A stretch of 64,000 nucleotides of DNA from Zhengella sp020637775 (GCF_041397485.1 NZ_JAWKWO010000004.1:62001-126000); one strand, 5' to 3'. Counted from the first letter of the stretch, positions 10,012-18,795 are shown. The notes: a model not told the origin generated them from the sequence alone. A program made the numbers and translations.

Positions 10012-10859
10012 GCGGGAGCGCCCGGCTTGCGCGCCGTTGCCATGGCCCAGAGGCCGGCCAGCACCATCGGGGTGGAAAGCACCATGCCCATGGTCAGCCA
10101 GCCGGTGCCGAGCAGGAAACCGAGCTGCGCGTCCGGCTCGCGAAAGAATTCCACCACGATGCGCGCCAGCCCGTAGCCGGCGACGAAGGCACCGGCAATG
10201 AAGCGCGGCCGGCGCAGCATTCTTGCCCCCCACACCAGGATCGCCAGTAGAATGAACAGGACAAGGCCTTCCAGCGCCGCCTCGTAAAGCTGGCTGGGAT
10301 GGCGCGGCACCTGAAGCGGGTCGGTGGGGAAGATCATCGCCACCGGTGCGTCCGTCGGCCGGCCCCACAGTTCGGCGTTGATGAAGTTGGCCACGCGCAC
10401 CAGCCCGATGGCCGGCGGCACGCCCGCCGCCACCACGTCGAACAGGCTCCAGGTGGCGATGCCGCGGCGGCGCGCGAACAGGATCATCGCCAGCACCGTG
10501 CCGATCAGCCCGCCATGAAACGACATGCCGCCTTCCCACACGGCCAGCATGTCGAGCGGATTGGCGAGATAGCGGGCGAGGTCGTAGAACAGGATATAGC
10601 CGATCCGCCCGCCCGCCACGATGCCGATGGCCGCCCAGACGACGAGATCGTCGATATCCACCGGTGTCATCGGCGCCTTGCCATGGGCCCAAAGGCGCGG
10701 CGTCATCACCAGCCGGCGCGAATACCACCAGCCGAACAGGATGCCCACGACATAGCCGAGGCCGTACCAGCGCACGGCCAGCGGGCCGATGGAAAAGATC
10801 ACCGGATCGATTTGCGGATAGGTCAGCAGGCTGAGCGGCAGGGTAAGGACGTCGGGCAC
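10008..10859 (-). CDS. lgt: Prolipoprotein diacylglyceryl transferase
   Basis: An inner-membrane enzyme that transfers diacylglycerol from phosphatidylglycerol to the lipobox Cys, the first step of lipoprotein maturation. Multiple hydrophobic segments are present, with the family signatures AGGRIGYILFYD, the WEGGMSFHGGL block and the GLVRVANFINAELWGRP motif. The GTG at 10859 is preferred because GGAGA lies at good spacing upstream; an upstream GTG at 10898 would add 13 arginine-rich residues. This gives 283 residues, a normal length. The lipoprotein encoded at 25804 in this window would be a substrate. Confidence 0.95.
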   Translation of the reverse strand: MPDVLTLPLSLLTYPQIDPVIFSIGPLAVRWYGLGYVVGILFGWWYSRRLVMTPRLWAHGKAPMTPVDIDDLVVWAAIGIVAGGRIGYILFYDLARYLANPLDMLAVWEGGMSFHGGLIGTVLAMILFARRRGIATWSLFDVVAAGVPPAIGLVRVANFINAELWGRPTDAPVAMIFPTDPLQVPRHPSQLYEAALEGLVLFILLAILVWGARMLRRPRFIAGAFVAGYGLARIVVEFFREPDAQLGFLLGTGWLTMGMVLSTPMVLAGLWAMATARKPGAPA

Positions 10860-11009
10860 GGGCGCCAGTCTCCGGAAGCGGCAGCGGGAATGCGCCACGT
10901 TTGCAATGGCACCTGCCGCAGGTCAAGGCGCGCGCGCTCTGCACTGGATGCTTGCAATCGCCGCCCGCCCGCCTTAGGTCATGCCTGTGAGACAAGAAAG
11001 GACTGTCCC

Positions 11010-11291
11010 ATGACCACAGGCGCCGGACCGAACCGCATCCTTGACGAATTCGCCAAGCTGATGACCGATGCTGCCGGCGCCGCGCAGGGCGTGCGCCGCG
11101 AGATGGAGACGGCGATGCGCGCCCAGGCCGAACGTCTGGTGGCGTCCATGGACCTTGTCTCGCGCGAGGATTTCGAGGCGATGCGCGACATGGCGGTCAA
11201 GGCGCGCGCGGAAAACCGATCCTTGTCCGAACGCCTCGACAAGTTGGAAGCACGCCTGGCCGAACTGGAAGCCGGCAAGGCCGGCCGATAA
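11010..11291 (+). CDS. UbiK/BMFP-family accessory factor
   Basis: This 93-residue protein has the BMFP (membrane fusogenic activity) pattern: the N-terminal amphipathic block RILDEFAKLMTDAAGAAQGV and a C-terminal coiled coil, LSERLDKLEARLAELEAGK. E. coli UbiK is an accessory factor of the ubiquinone biosynthesis Ubi complex, and related proteins form coiled-coil trimers on membranes. A good GAAAGGA binding site precedes the ATG. It is divergent from lgt. Calling it UbiK by function would be inference, since only the domain is evident. Confidence 0.85.
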   Translation: MTTGAGPNRILDEFAKLMTDAAGAAQGVRREMETAMRAQAERLVASMDLVSREDFEAMRDMAVKARAENRSLSERLDKLEARLAELEAGKAGR

Positions 11292-11614
11292 GGTTTTCCA
11301 TAATTTTTTTCGACCTGCGTCATGCAGGCCGGCGCGAGGAAAAAGCCTTTGCGCGGAATCGCTTGGCCCGCACGGCAGACAATGCGATTCAACGGCCATC
11401 CACATCTCTTCCTGCTCAACCGGCGAAAAGGGCTGGTCACGGGATTCCCTTTCAATACACTGAATCTACGACATGATTCGGAACCGCCGATCATGGCGGA
11501 AAGGCAACGGCCATCCCGGCCGTAAAGCCAGCGGGGCGCGTGATTCAAGCGTATGCGTTCGCACCAGCCAACCCGGGTGGCAGGATCCCTGCCGCCTTGC
11601 CGGAGAGGAAAGCA
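11292..11614. promoter_or_regulatory. Intergenic region with six GANTC (CcrM) sites
   Basis: No gene is seen in this 323-bp gap before the YbjN gene. Six GANTC sequences lie at 11356, 11386, 11443, 11462, 11475 and 11542. GANTC is the target of the cell-cycle adenine methyltransferase CcrM in alphaproteobacteria and is generally sparse. The cluster suggests methylation-sensitive control of the downstream gene, or a structural chromosomal site. The sites are seen; the function is inferred. Confidence 0.5.
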
Positions 11615-12121
11615 ATGAGCCTGATCGACATGGACATGGACGATGCACGAACCGCCCATCCGGTGGATGTCATCGAACAGGTCGCCCTGCATCACGACTG
11701 GGCTTTTGAACGTTTCGCCGATGATGAACTGTCGGTCTCGGTCGCCGGCAGCTGGACCGACTATCATGTCTCCTTCTCATGGATGGAGGATTTCGAGGCC
11801 CTGCACGTCGCCTGCGCGTTTGACCTGAAGGTGCCGGAGAAGCGGGCATACGAGATCATGCGCCTGCTCTCGCTGATCAATGAACAACTGCTCTTCGGCC
11901 ATTTCGACCTGTGGCAGCGCGAGGGCGCCATCATGTTCCGTCATACGCTGATCCTTCCCGGCGGTCTGGAGCCGACGGCGCTTCAGGTCCAGGCCATGCT
12001 GACGTCTGCGTTGGAATCCTGCGAAGCGTACTTCCAGTGCTTCCAGTATGTCATCTGGGCCGGGCAGACGGCCGAGGAAGCGATGCAGACCGTCAATTTC
12101 GAAACCTGTGGAACCGCCTGA
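11615..12121 (+). CDS. YbjN-domain protein
   Basis: The protein has 168 residues and matches the YbjN family, whose fold resembles type III secretion chaperones. Typical pieces are the start HPVDVIEQVALHHDWAFERFADDELSVSV, the acidic SWTDYHVSFSWMEDFEALHVAC strand region and a C-terminal helix. The start at MSLIDMDMDD is preferred because GAGAGGAAA precedes it; an ATG at 11540 would add 25 residues without a binding site. It lies downstream of a GANTC-rich region and 4 bp before the csaA-like gene, so the two are probably co-transcribed. Its exact biochemical role is not established. Confidence 0.82.
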   Translation: MSLIDMDMDDARTAHPVDVIEQVALHHDWAFERFADDELSVSVAGSWTDYHVSFSWMEDFEALHVACAFDLKVPEKRAYEIMRLLSLINEQLLFGHFDLWQREGAIMFRHTLILPGGLEPTALQVQAMLTSALESCEAYFQCFQYVIWAGQTAEEAMQTVNFETCGTA

Positions 12122-12125
12122 AGCC

Positions 12126-12476
12126 ATGGCAGAGCGCAAGCCGGAAATTACCTGGGCCGATTTCGAAAAAGTGGATGTGCGCGCGGGCACGATCGTCGAG
12201 GCGGAGCCTTTTCCCGAAGCGCGCAAGCCCGCGATCAAGCTACGGATCGATTTCGGCCAGGAGATCGGCATCAGGAAGAGTTCCGCCCAGATCACCCGGC
12301 ACTACGCACCGGAAGAGCTTGTCGGCAAGCAGGTCATGGCCGTGGTCAATTTCCCGCCACGCCAGATCGGCAAGTTCATGTCCGAAGTGCTCACCCTCGG
12401 CTTTCCAGATGCTGACGGGGATGTCGTGCTTGCCGCCATCGACAAGCCGGTTCCCGACGGCGGCGCACTGTTCTGA
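12126..12476 (+). CDS. csaA: CsaA-type tRNA-binding-domain chaperone
   Basis: This 116-residue single-domain protein has an OB-fold tRNA-binding module, as in CsaA/Trbp111. Recognisable features are the opening ITWADFEKVDVRAGTIVEAE, the KLRIDFG strand, the QITRHY segment, and MAVVNFPPRQIGKFMSEVL. Bacillus CsaA is described as a secretion-related chaperone. The ATG lies 4 bp after the YbjN stop, which indicates an operon. An unrelated structure-specific tRNA-binding function is equally compatible with the fold. Confidence 0.9.
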   Translation: MAERKPEITWADFEKVDVRAGTIVEAEPFPEARKPAIKLRIDFGQEIGIRKSSAQITRHYAPEELVGKQVMAVVNFPPRQIGKFMSEVLTLGFPDADGDVVLAAIDKPVPDGGALF

Positions 12477-12540
12477 TCGCCCTGGAGCAATTCCGGTCTC
12501 GCTGTCCGGTCCGAATGGACGCCCTCCGGAAAGCTCACAT

Positions 12541-14202
12541 CTAGCGGACCTGCATGTCGGCATCGTCCGCCCGTGCGGCCGAATGAACCGGTTGTGCCTT
12601 TGCCCGGCACGTTCCGAACAGGTCGAGTTTCGGGTCCCGGACATTCGTATCGACGTCGACCGCGCCAAGGACGGAATGAAAGAAATTGTCATGGCTGGCC
12701 GGAACCCCGGCCTTCGCGTCCAGGCACGCCGCATCGAGCCCGAGGTCGCGCCGGAACGGCTGCGAGAACCAGGCCAGGAAAGGCACACGTGTCTGCGTAT
12801 CCGGCGCAATGAAATAGGGCGCGCCATGCAGGTAAAGTCCGTTCTCGCCCAGTGACTCGCCATGGTCGGAGGCAAAAACCAGTCCGGTCAGCAGGCGTTC
12901 CGACTGCGCCTCTTCCATCCGGATGATCTCTGCCAGGATGTGGTCGGTATAGAGGACGCTGTTGTCATAGGCGTTGCGGATTTCCTCCGCCGTACAGTCG
13001 GAGAACTGCGCCGAGCGGCATGCCGGCTTGAATGCCTCGAACTCGGCCGGATAACGCTTGTAATAGGCCGGCCCGTGGCTGCCGATCTGGTGCAGGACAA
13101 TCACCGTGTTGCGTTTCGCCGCCGCCATGCGGTTCTTCAGGCGGGCGAGAAAGATGCCGTCATTGCATTCGTCATCGTCGCAGAACGCAGGGTCTTTCGA
13201 ATGGGTAAGCAACTGGCTCGGCACCCGCGCAGCGATATCCTTGTCACCCGTATTGTTGTCCCACCACTCCACATCGAAACCCGCATGGCGCAACACGTCC
13301 AGCATGTTTTCATGGTCCAGTCCGCGCAGGTCGGAAAACGCGCTCCTTGGAAACATGGAAAACATGCACGGCATCGAGACGGCCGTTGCCGTGCCGCAGG
13401 TCACCGTGTCGGGAAAGTTCAGCACATCGAGCTTTGCCAGTTTCGGCGTCGTCTGGCGTTCATAGCCATCGAGTCCGAAGTCCTGTGCGCGCAGGGTCTC
13501 GCCAACGACGAGAACGAGAAACACCGGCTTGTCAGCATTGGCGAGATAGTGTCCGGGCCTGGCATCGAGTCCGACCGGCTGAACGACGATATCGCGCTTG
13601 CCCAGCGTATGTTTCACATATTTGACGATGGCATAGCTTGGGCCGATGGGGTTCAGGGAAAACACGAGATCCTTGCGCTCGCGAAAGGCGGACGAAAACG
13701 CCGCGTAATCCGAGAAGATGAGCCCGCCCGCCATGACAAGCATGACAGCGATCAGCGGGACGTTGATCGCAACGTCACGCCAGAATCGGGTCTTCTTTCG
13801 CCGCACCCAGAACAGCAATGCAACCGGCACGATTCCATACAGCAATGTGTGAAGGATGAAATCCGGCGAGATCAGGTGCTTGGCTTCGGTATGAGTCGTG
13901 GTCGCCGCATTGACGATCATGTCCTTGTCGATGATCGTCCCGAAGGCATCCATGAAATAGGACGCCACGGCCGCTCCGGTCACCAGGACGGCTGCAACCG
14001 GCTTGAACAGCCAGGGAAAGGTCAGGGAGACAAACAGCGCCGAATGGACGAGGAAAAGGCCTGCCATCAGCCTCCAGACGTCGCCGGGATGCGCCTGGAA
14101 GACATCCACGGCAACATGGTGGGCAGACAGGTTGAGAAGGACGGTGACATGGATGGCAAGGAGAAATGCCATTACCCGCGCGTTCAGAACTGGTCTTCTC
14201 AT
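12541..14202 (-). CDS. EptA-like lipid A phosphoethanolamine transferase
   Basis: Membrane enzyme that transfers phosphoethanolamine from phosphatidylethanolamine to lipid A or other envelope glycans, which lowers negative charge. The 553-residue protein has about five N-terminal transmembrane helices (residues 10-165), then a periplasmic alkaline-phosphatase-fold sulfatase domain. E235 in VGETLR and the presumed nucleophile T271 in CGTATAVSMPC are present, as are SHGPAYY and ASDHGESLGENGLYLHG with the metal-binding Asp/His. The start used follows GGAAAGG; an ATG at 14265 is possible. Members of this family include polymyxin-resistance enzymes, but the acceptor cannot be read from sequence. 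It is divergent from trkH. Confidence 0.9.
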   Translation of the reverse strand: MRRPVLNARVMAFLLAIHVTVLLNLSAHHVAVDVFQAHPGDVWRLMAGLFLVHSALFVSLTFPWLFKPVAAVLVTGAAVASYFMDAFGTIIDKDMIVNAATTTHTEAKHLISPDFILHTLLYGIVPVALLFWVRRKKTRFWRDVAINVPLIAVMLVMAGGLIFSDYAAFSSAFRERKDLVFSLNPIGPSYAIVKYVKHTLGKRDIVVQPVGLDARPGHYLANADKPVFLVLVVGETLRAQDFGLDGYERQTTPKLAKLDVLNFPDTVTCGTATAVSMPCMFSMFPRSAFSDLRGLDHENMLDVLRHAGFDVEWWDNNTGDKDIAARVPSQLLTHSKDPAFCDDDECNDGIFLARLKNRMAAAKRNTVIVLHQIGSHGPAYYKRYPAEFEAFKPACRSAQFSDCTAEEIRNAYDNSVLYTDHILAEIIRMEEAQSERLLTGLVFASDHGESLGENGLYLHGAPYFIAPDTQTRVPFLAWFSQPFRRDLGLDAACLDAKAGVPASHDNFFHSVLGAVDVDTNVRDPKLDLFGTCRAKAQPVHSAARADDADMQVR

Positions 14203-14354
14203 GTGGGCCTTTCCATTCGAATGCAGCGCATACTCGTCATAGACGACAAATCCGGCGCCAGCCATACGCCGTCAGAGGATGACAGAACGCTGACATTCTT
14301 GTCGCTGACTGAACGCCGTGCTATTGGGAACGCCCTCAATCGGAATTGAATGTC

Positions 14355-15794
14355 ATGGATTTCCGGGCCGTTGTCCTGCCGATTGGCAGATATCTGGTCA
14401 TCATCGCCGCTGCGATGCTCATTCCTGCCCTCGCTGACCTTGCTGCCGGGAATCCCGATTGGAAGGTCTTCGCGATTTCCGGCCTTTGCGTCGGTGGCGC
14501 GGGCGCAATGGTGGAAGCGGCCCTCTCGGGGCCGGGAACCGAACTGAAGCCGAAGGAGACCTTTCTGCTCGTCAATCTGGCCTGGTTCACCTTCTCGGCC
14601 GCCTGCGCCATTCCGCTATGGGCATCGGGCCTCGGCATTTCCTACACAGACGCATTTTTCGAAGCCGCCTCGGGCCTCACGACGACCGGATCGACGGTAC
14701 TCAGCGGTCTCGACGCATTGCCGCCGGGTATCCTGCTCTGGCGTTCGCTGATGCAGTGGATCGGCGGCCTCGGCATCGTTGTCATCGGCATCTGGCTGCT
14801 GCCGGCCATGCGCATCGGCGGCCAGCAGCTGTTCTCCATCGAATCATCGGAAAAGCATGTGAAGCCCTATGGCCGGGTGGAACACTTCGTCCGGCGCATT
14901 CTCGGCCTCTACGGCGCGATGACGGTCGCCTCCGCATCACTCTATTTCGTCGCCGGCATGACCCCGTTCGAGGCTGTCAACCACGCCTTCACGACCGTGT
15001 CGACGGGCGGTTACTCCACGACCGACGCCTCTCTCGGCGGCTTCGACAGCCTCGCGATCTACTGGATCGCAATCACCTTCATGGCCCTTTCCAGCCTGCC
15101 CTTCCTCTTTCTCATCAATCTGGTTGAAAACCGGCGCAAGCTGGAACTGCAGCAGGTGACCTGGTTTTTCGCCATTGCCATGATACTCACATTGATCATT
15201 TTCGCCGTGACGCGCGCCGATACCGGCCAGGGCGATTTTGCACAGTTCACGCATGCGCTCTTCAACGTGGTTTCAGTCATCTCGACAACCGGCTACGCCA
15301 CCCAGGATTATCTGCTCTGGGGCAGTTTTGCGCTGTCATTCTTCTTTCTCATTACTTTCATCGGTGGCTGCAACGGCTCAACGGCCGGCGGCTTCAAGAT
15401 CTTCCGCATCATCATTCTGCTCAGCTTCATTCGCTCGCGCCTTCGCATGGCCGTGCGGCCCAATCGTATTTCGCCGGCCTATTTCGAGGGCGAGATCGTC
15501 CGGCCATCCGCGGTCGACAGCCTTCTGATCTTCTCGATCCTCTACGCGGCCACGGCCGCCCTTTTCGGGCTGGTCTATGCGGCATTCGGGCTGGACTTTG
15601 AAACCGCGCTTTCCGCATCCGTGACAGCATTGGCCAATGTCGGTCCCGGCATTGGCCCCGTCATCGGGCCGGCCGGCAATTTCGCGACGCTGCCCGATCC
15701 GGTCAAATGGCTCCTGTCACTGGAAATGATCCTTGGCCGTCTCGAAATCATTGGTGGAATTCTCATCCTGACGCCGGACTTCTGGAATGAATGA
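14355..15794 (+). CDS. trkH: Trk/Ktr-type potassium uptake channel protein TrkH
   Basis: Integral membrane K+ uptake subunit, normally gated by the peripheral NAD-binding protein TrkA. The protein shows the fourfold M1-P-M2 pseudo-repeat with selectivity-filter loops such as SGLTTTGST, TTVSTGGYST, SVISTTGYAT and ALANVGPGIGPV. FIGGCNGSTAGGFK follows, and the protein ends in the conserved EMILGRLEIIGGILILTPDFW. ATG 14355 is chosen (GGA about 10 bp upstream); the in-frame TTG at 14346 is the alternative. No trkA lies in the window. The gene is unlinked to a regulator. Confidence 0.95.
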   Translation: MDFRAVVLPIGRYLVIIAAAMLIPALADLAAGNPDWKVFAISGLCVGGAGAMVEAALSGPGTELKPKETFLLVNLAWFTFSAACAIPLWASGLGISYTDAFFEAASGLTTTGSTVLSGLDALPPGILLWRSLMQWIGGLGIVVIGIWLLPAMRIGGQQLFSIESSEKHVKPYGRVEHFVRRILGLYGAMTVASASLYFVAGMTPFEAVNHAFTTVSTGGYSTTDASLGGFDSLAIYWIAITFMALSSLPFLFLINLVENRRKLELQQVTWFFAIAMILTLIIFAVTRADTGQGDFAQFTHALFNVVSVISTTGYATQDYLLWGSFALSFFFLITFIGGCNGSTAGGFKIFRIIILLSFIRSRLRMAVRPNRISPAYFEGEIVRPSAVDSLLIFSILYAATAALFGLVYAAFGLDFETALSASVTALANVGPGIGPVIGPAGNFATLPDPVKWLLSLEMILGRLEIIGGILILTPDFWNE

Positions 15795-16036
15795 TGAAAT
15801 TCTGTGCAATTCTTTACCCGGACAAGAACTGTACAGAAATACGCCAGTTTTGTCTTGCCGCTGTCATAAAACCGTGCGATAGTTTGCGCCGTTCGGGCAA
15901 CTTTCGGTCCGGAGAATGGCAGTGGCTTGAGACCAATCCTTCCCCGACACTGTAAGACTCTGACGCACTTCCGCCCGTGTGGGCGGGGCCGCCGGAACGG
16001 CGGTTCAACTACCAGGACTTCGGAAAGGACCAAGTC
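15795..16036. other. Leader region of the cold-shock-type gene
   Basis: This 242-bp gap has no coding frame I can support. It contains a promoter candidate at 15855-15883 and then about 150 bp of leader to the start codon, the length typical of cspA-type thermosensing leaders. A strong GGAAAGGA ribosome binding site precedes the ATG. Confidence 0.55.
15855..15883 (+). promoter_or_regulatory. Candidate sigma-70-type promoter for cspA-like gene
   Basis: TTGCCG (15855-15860) and GATAGT (15878-15883) are separated by exactly 17 bp. The spacer contains the A-rich CATAAAA. Transcription would start near 15890 and give a leader of roughly 147 nt. The match is moderate and unsupported by expression data. 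Confidence 0.4.
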
Positions 16037-16249
16037 ATGAGCCAGACCGGCACGGTCAAATTCTTCAACACCGAGAAGGGATACGGGTTCATCACGCCTG
16101 ACGACGGCGCGAAGGACGTATTCGTTCACATTTCCGCCGTGCAGGCCTCCGGCATGCAGTCGCTGGGTGAAGGTCAGAAGGTTTCCTTCGACGTCGAGCC
16201 CGACAAGCGCGGCAAAGGCCCCAAGGCGGTCAATCTCGTCGCTGAGTAA
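16037..16249 (+). CDS. CspA-family cold-shock RNA chaperone
   Basis: This 70-residue single-domain OB-fold protein binds single-stranded nucleic acid. RNP1 (KGYGFIT) and RNP2 (VFVHIS) are intact, and the start MSQTGTVKFFNTEKGYGF is typical. The ATG used follows GGAAAGGA at ideal spacing; longer frames to 15977 run into the leader. It is followed by a strong terminator at 16283-16309, so it is monocistronic. Whether it is cold-induced or constitutive cannot be told, although the long leader favours post-transcriptional control. Confidence 0.96.
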   Translation: MSQTGTVKFFNTEKGYGFITPDDGAKDVFVHISAVQASGMQSLGEGQKVSFDVEPDKRGKGPKAVNLVAE

Positions 16250-16282
16250 GGCGCCCCCTTAAACAGCTTCGGACGAGACCGG

Positions 16283-16309
16283 ACGCGGCGTTCAGGCGCC
16301 GCGTTTTTT
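16283..16309 (+). terminator. Rho-independent terminator of the cold-shock gene
   Basis: ACGCGGCG (16283-16290) pairs perfectly with CGCCGCGT (16297-16304) around a 6-nt loop, and a run of T to 16309 follows immediately. Confidence 0.9.
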
Positions 16310-16397
16310 GTTTGAACAACGCGTTCAGCCTGCGTTCAGGCAGACTTGGCAAGTATGGTCTCCAACAAGCCGCTCTTGGCCTCATGGAGAAACACCG

Positions 16398-16898
16398 ATG
16401 ATCAGCTTTGCCCGCAATGCCCTGCTCGCCGTCGCCGTCACCGCGTCCAGCCTTGCACCGCTCACTGCCGAAGCCCGCGACTGGAAGCGCGGCATCGAGC
16501 GGCACGAACGCCATCACGGCGGTGCCGGCCGTCATGATCGCCATCGCCCGGACCGGGTCGTTCGCCGCAGCCACAAGAACCGCGACGCCGCGATCGTGGC
16601 CGGCATAGCCGGGCTTGCGATCGGTGCGATGCTGGCAGACAGCTATTCACGCCGCCACGCCGTGCCTCAAGACGGACCATATTATGGCGACGGTCGCCGG
16701 GCTTCCAATCCCGATTACTTCCCGCCTGCTCCGGCCCGCAATCCCGATGTCGTCTATGCGCCGCAGAGCAGCGGTGCGGCAGAACCCTGGAGCCGCGAAT
16801 GGTACCGCCATTGCGAAAATCGCTACCGCTCTTTCGACCCCGATTCAGGAACCTTCATGGGCTATGACGGCAAGCGTCATTTCTGCGTCGCCCGGTAA
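16398..16898 (+). CDS. BA14K-family secreted protein
   Basis: The 166-residue protein has a signal peptide (about 1-26, ending TAEA) and a His/Arg-rich segment (ERHERHHGGAGRHDRHR). One hydrophobic helix, AAIVAGIAGLAIGAMLA, follows, and then the C-terminal BA14K motif WYRHCENRYRSFDPDSGTFM ending in HFCVAR. BA14K proteins were first described as a Brucella immunoreactive antigen with lectin-like activity and are common in Hyphomicrobiales envelopes. The start used follows GGAGAAACACCG. A hairpin terminator follows at 16931-16952. Confidence 0.88.
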   Translation: MISFARNALLAVAVTASSLAPLTAEARDWKRGIERHERHHGGAGRHDRHRPDRVVRRSHKNRDAAIVAGIAGLAIGAMLADSYSRRHAVPQDGPYYGDGRRASNPDYFPPAPARNPDVVYAPQSSGAAEPWSREWYRHCENRYRSFDPDSGTFMGYDGKRHFCVAR

Positions 16899-16930
16899 TC
16901 CGGCAAGCGAAGACCGCCTCCCCGCCTCAC

Positions 16931-16952
16931 GCCCCGGCCATTTCGCCGGGGC
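16931..16952. terminator. Hairpin between convergent BA14K and MBL genes
   Basis: GCCCCGGC (16931-16938) and GCCGGGGC (16945-16952) form an 8-bp stem with a 6-nt loop. The sequence after it is only moderately T-rich (TCGTTCTT). It lies between convergent genes and could serve both strands. Confidence 0.65.
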
Positions 16953-16961
16953 TCGTTCTTG

Positions 16962-17603
16962 TCAGACGAGGAAGGGATTGGTCCGCCGCTCATCGCCCAG
17001 ACGTCCGCCAGGTCCATGGCCGCACAGGAAGCCCACATCATCGCCCAGCGGGAACAGCTTCTCCTTGATCGAGCGAATCAGTTGTTCGTGATTTCCGCCC
17101 GGCAGATCCGTCCGGCCGATCGAACCGCGGAAAAGAACGTCACCGACATGGGCGAAGCGGGCCTTCTCGTTGTAGAAGACCACATGTCCAGGGGCATGCC
17201 CAGGACAGTGCAGCACCTGGAACACGTGTTCGCCGAAGGACACCGTGTCGCCATCCTCAAGCCAGCGGTCCGGGGTGACATTGCGCACCGCACCATCCAT
17301 GCCGAACATCCGCGCCTGCTGCTCAAGCCCCTGGAGCAGCGGCAGGTCATCGCGATGCGAGCCGACAATCTCGACGCCGAGTGTGTCCTTCAGGTCCATC
17401 GCCCCGCCGGCATGGTCGATATGGCCGTGCGTCAGCCAGATCGCCTTGATTTCAAGGCCATTCTCCCGGATCGTCTGGACGATCCGGTCCACATCGCCCC
17501 CCGGATCGACCACGACACCCTCCCTGGTCTCGCTGTCGAACAGGATGGTGCAGTTCTGCTGGAACCCGGTGACGGGAATGATGCCGGCGTTCAGTTCGCC
17601 CAT
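16962..17603 (-). CDS. Metallo-beta-lactamase-fold hydrolase (glyoxalase II-like)
   Basis: The 213-residue MBL-fold protein carries the binuclear metal motif THGHIDH at 58-64, a further HCPGHAPGHVV His, the GDVLF Asp and the final CGHGPGGRLGDER His. The family (YcbL/GloB-like) hydrolyses thioesters such as S-lactoylglutathione, though many members have other substrates. AGGAGG precedes the ATG. It is transcribed toward the BA14K gene from upstream of ilvE's terminator and appears monocistronic. Confidence 0.9.
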   Translation of the reverse strand: MGELNAGIIPVTGFQQNCTILFDSETREGVVVDPGGDVDRIVQTIRENGLEIKAIWLTHGHIDHAGGAMDLKDTLGVEIVGSHRDDLPLLQGLEQQARMFGMDGAVRNVTPDRWLEDGDTVSFGEHVFQVLHCPGHAPGHVVFYNEKARFAHVGDVLFRGSIGRTDLPGGNHEQLIRSIKEKLFPLGDDVGFLCGHGPGGRLGDERRTNPFLV

Positions 17604-17674
17604 GGAAAAGCCTCCTGGTAAGTCGCGAAAGGCTTAATGCATTTTGCCCTGTGGTGGAAACACCTGGCGCAGCA

Positions 17675-17708
17675 CAAATGAAAACGGACGGCCAGGGCGG
17701 CCGTCCGT
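17675..17708 (-). terminator. Rho-independent terminator of ilvE
   Basis: The 10-bp perfect stem ACGGACGGCC/GGCCGTCCGT (17684-17693 with 17699-17708) has a 5-nt loop. On the minus strand it is followed by a T-rich tract (TTTCATTT). It sits 28 bp beyond the ilvE stop. Confidence 0.85.
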
Positions 17709-17736
17709 ATTGGTCTTGGAGCAGGATATGCGCGGT

Positions 17737-18627
17737 TTACTCGGCCGCCATCGCCTTGGGCTGCACTTCAGCCATGTAGTCGTCAACGAGCGTCCGCGTG
17801 ATCTCGCCGACCTCGAAACGGTAGGGGCCGACCTCCGATACAGGCGTAACTTCCGCCGCGGTGCCGGTCAGGAAGCACTGCTCGAAACCTTCCATTTCCT
17901 CGGGCATGATCACGCGCTCGACAACCTCGTAGCCGCGCGCCCTGGCAAGCCCGATGACCGTGCGCCGGGTGATGCCGTCGAGGAAACAGTCGGGTGTCGG
18001 CGTGTGAATCACGCCATCCTTGACGAAGAAGACATTGGCACCGGTCGCTTCGGCCACCTGTCCGCGCCAGTCCAGCATCAGCGCATCGGCATAGCCCTTG
18101 GCTTCCGCGGCATGCTTGGAAAGCGTGCAGATCATGTAAAGGCCGGCAGCCTTCGACCTGGATGGCGCCGTGCGCGGATCGGGCCGTCGATACTCGGCCA
18201 GATCCAGGCGAATGCCCTTGAGCCGCTGCTCCGGATTGAAATAGCTCGGCCATTGCCAGATGGCGATGGCCAGATTGATCCTGTTCGACTGTGCCGATAC
18301 GCCCATCATCTCCGATCCGCGCCACGCGATCGGCCGGACATAGGCATCCTGGAAACCCTGCATGGCGAGCAATTGCCGGCAGGCCTCGTCGATCTCTTCC
18401 ACCGTCCACGGGATGGTGAAGCCGAGGATGCGGCCGGATTCGTGCAGCCGCTCGGTATGCTCGGTCAGCTTGAAAATCTCGCCGCCATAGGCGCGCTCGC
18501 CTTCGAAAACGGCGCTGGCATAATGCAGGCCATGGGTCAGCACGTGGATCTTCGCATCTGCCCAGCGAACGAATTCGCCGTTCATCCAGATGTGTCCTTC
18601 AAGCTGATCGAACGGAACCGAAGCCAT
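17737..18627 (-). CDS. ilvE: Branched-chain amino acid aminotransferase
   Basis: A PLP-dependent class IV aminotransferase interconverting Leu/Ile/Val and their 2-oxo acids with glutamate. The 296-residue protein shows the opening IWMNGEFVRWADAKIHVLTHGLHY, the PLP Lys region (SRSKAAGLYM), the EATGANVFFV motif and the class-IV signature FLTGTAAEVTPV. GGGAGGGTACAAACG precedes the ATG. It is divergent from a MarR regulator with 174 bp between starts, and closed by a strong terminator. D-amino-acid transaminases share the fold, but length and motifs favour IlvE. Confidence 0.93.
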   Translation of the reverse strand: MASVPFDQLEGHIWMNGEFVRWADAKIHVLTHGLHYASAVFEGERAYGGEIFKLTEHTERLHESGRILGFTIPWTVEEIDEACRQLLAMQGFQDAYVRPIAWRGSEMMGVSAQSNRINLAIAIWQWPSYFNPEQRLKGIRLDLAEYRRPDPRTAPSRSKAAGLYMICTLSKHAAEAKGYADALMLDWRGQVAEATGANVFFVKDGVIHTPTPDCFLDGITRRTVIGLARARGYEVVERVIMPEEMEGFEQCFLTGTAAEVTPVSEVGPYRFEVGEITRTLVDDYMAEVQPKAMAAE

Positions 18628-18795
18628 CGTTTGTACCCTCCCGGATTACGTGGTGACGAAGTCGCAAACGCCGGGCGGGGCCATCGGAGCGCCGGGAAAT
18701 GAAGGAAGAATATTCCTGGAAAACCCGTCCGGTTTGCCTTTTCGTGCACGGTGTGGCGAAAACCTTGCCAAAAATTATCATCGGGCGTAATTTAA

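Noticed and set aside
12482..12500. GGAGCAATTCCGG sequence as a rhizobial repeat copy
   Set aside because: Only a short partial resemblance to known repeat starts; the rest of the element is not present.
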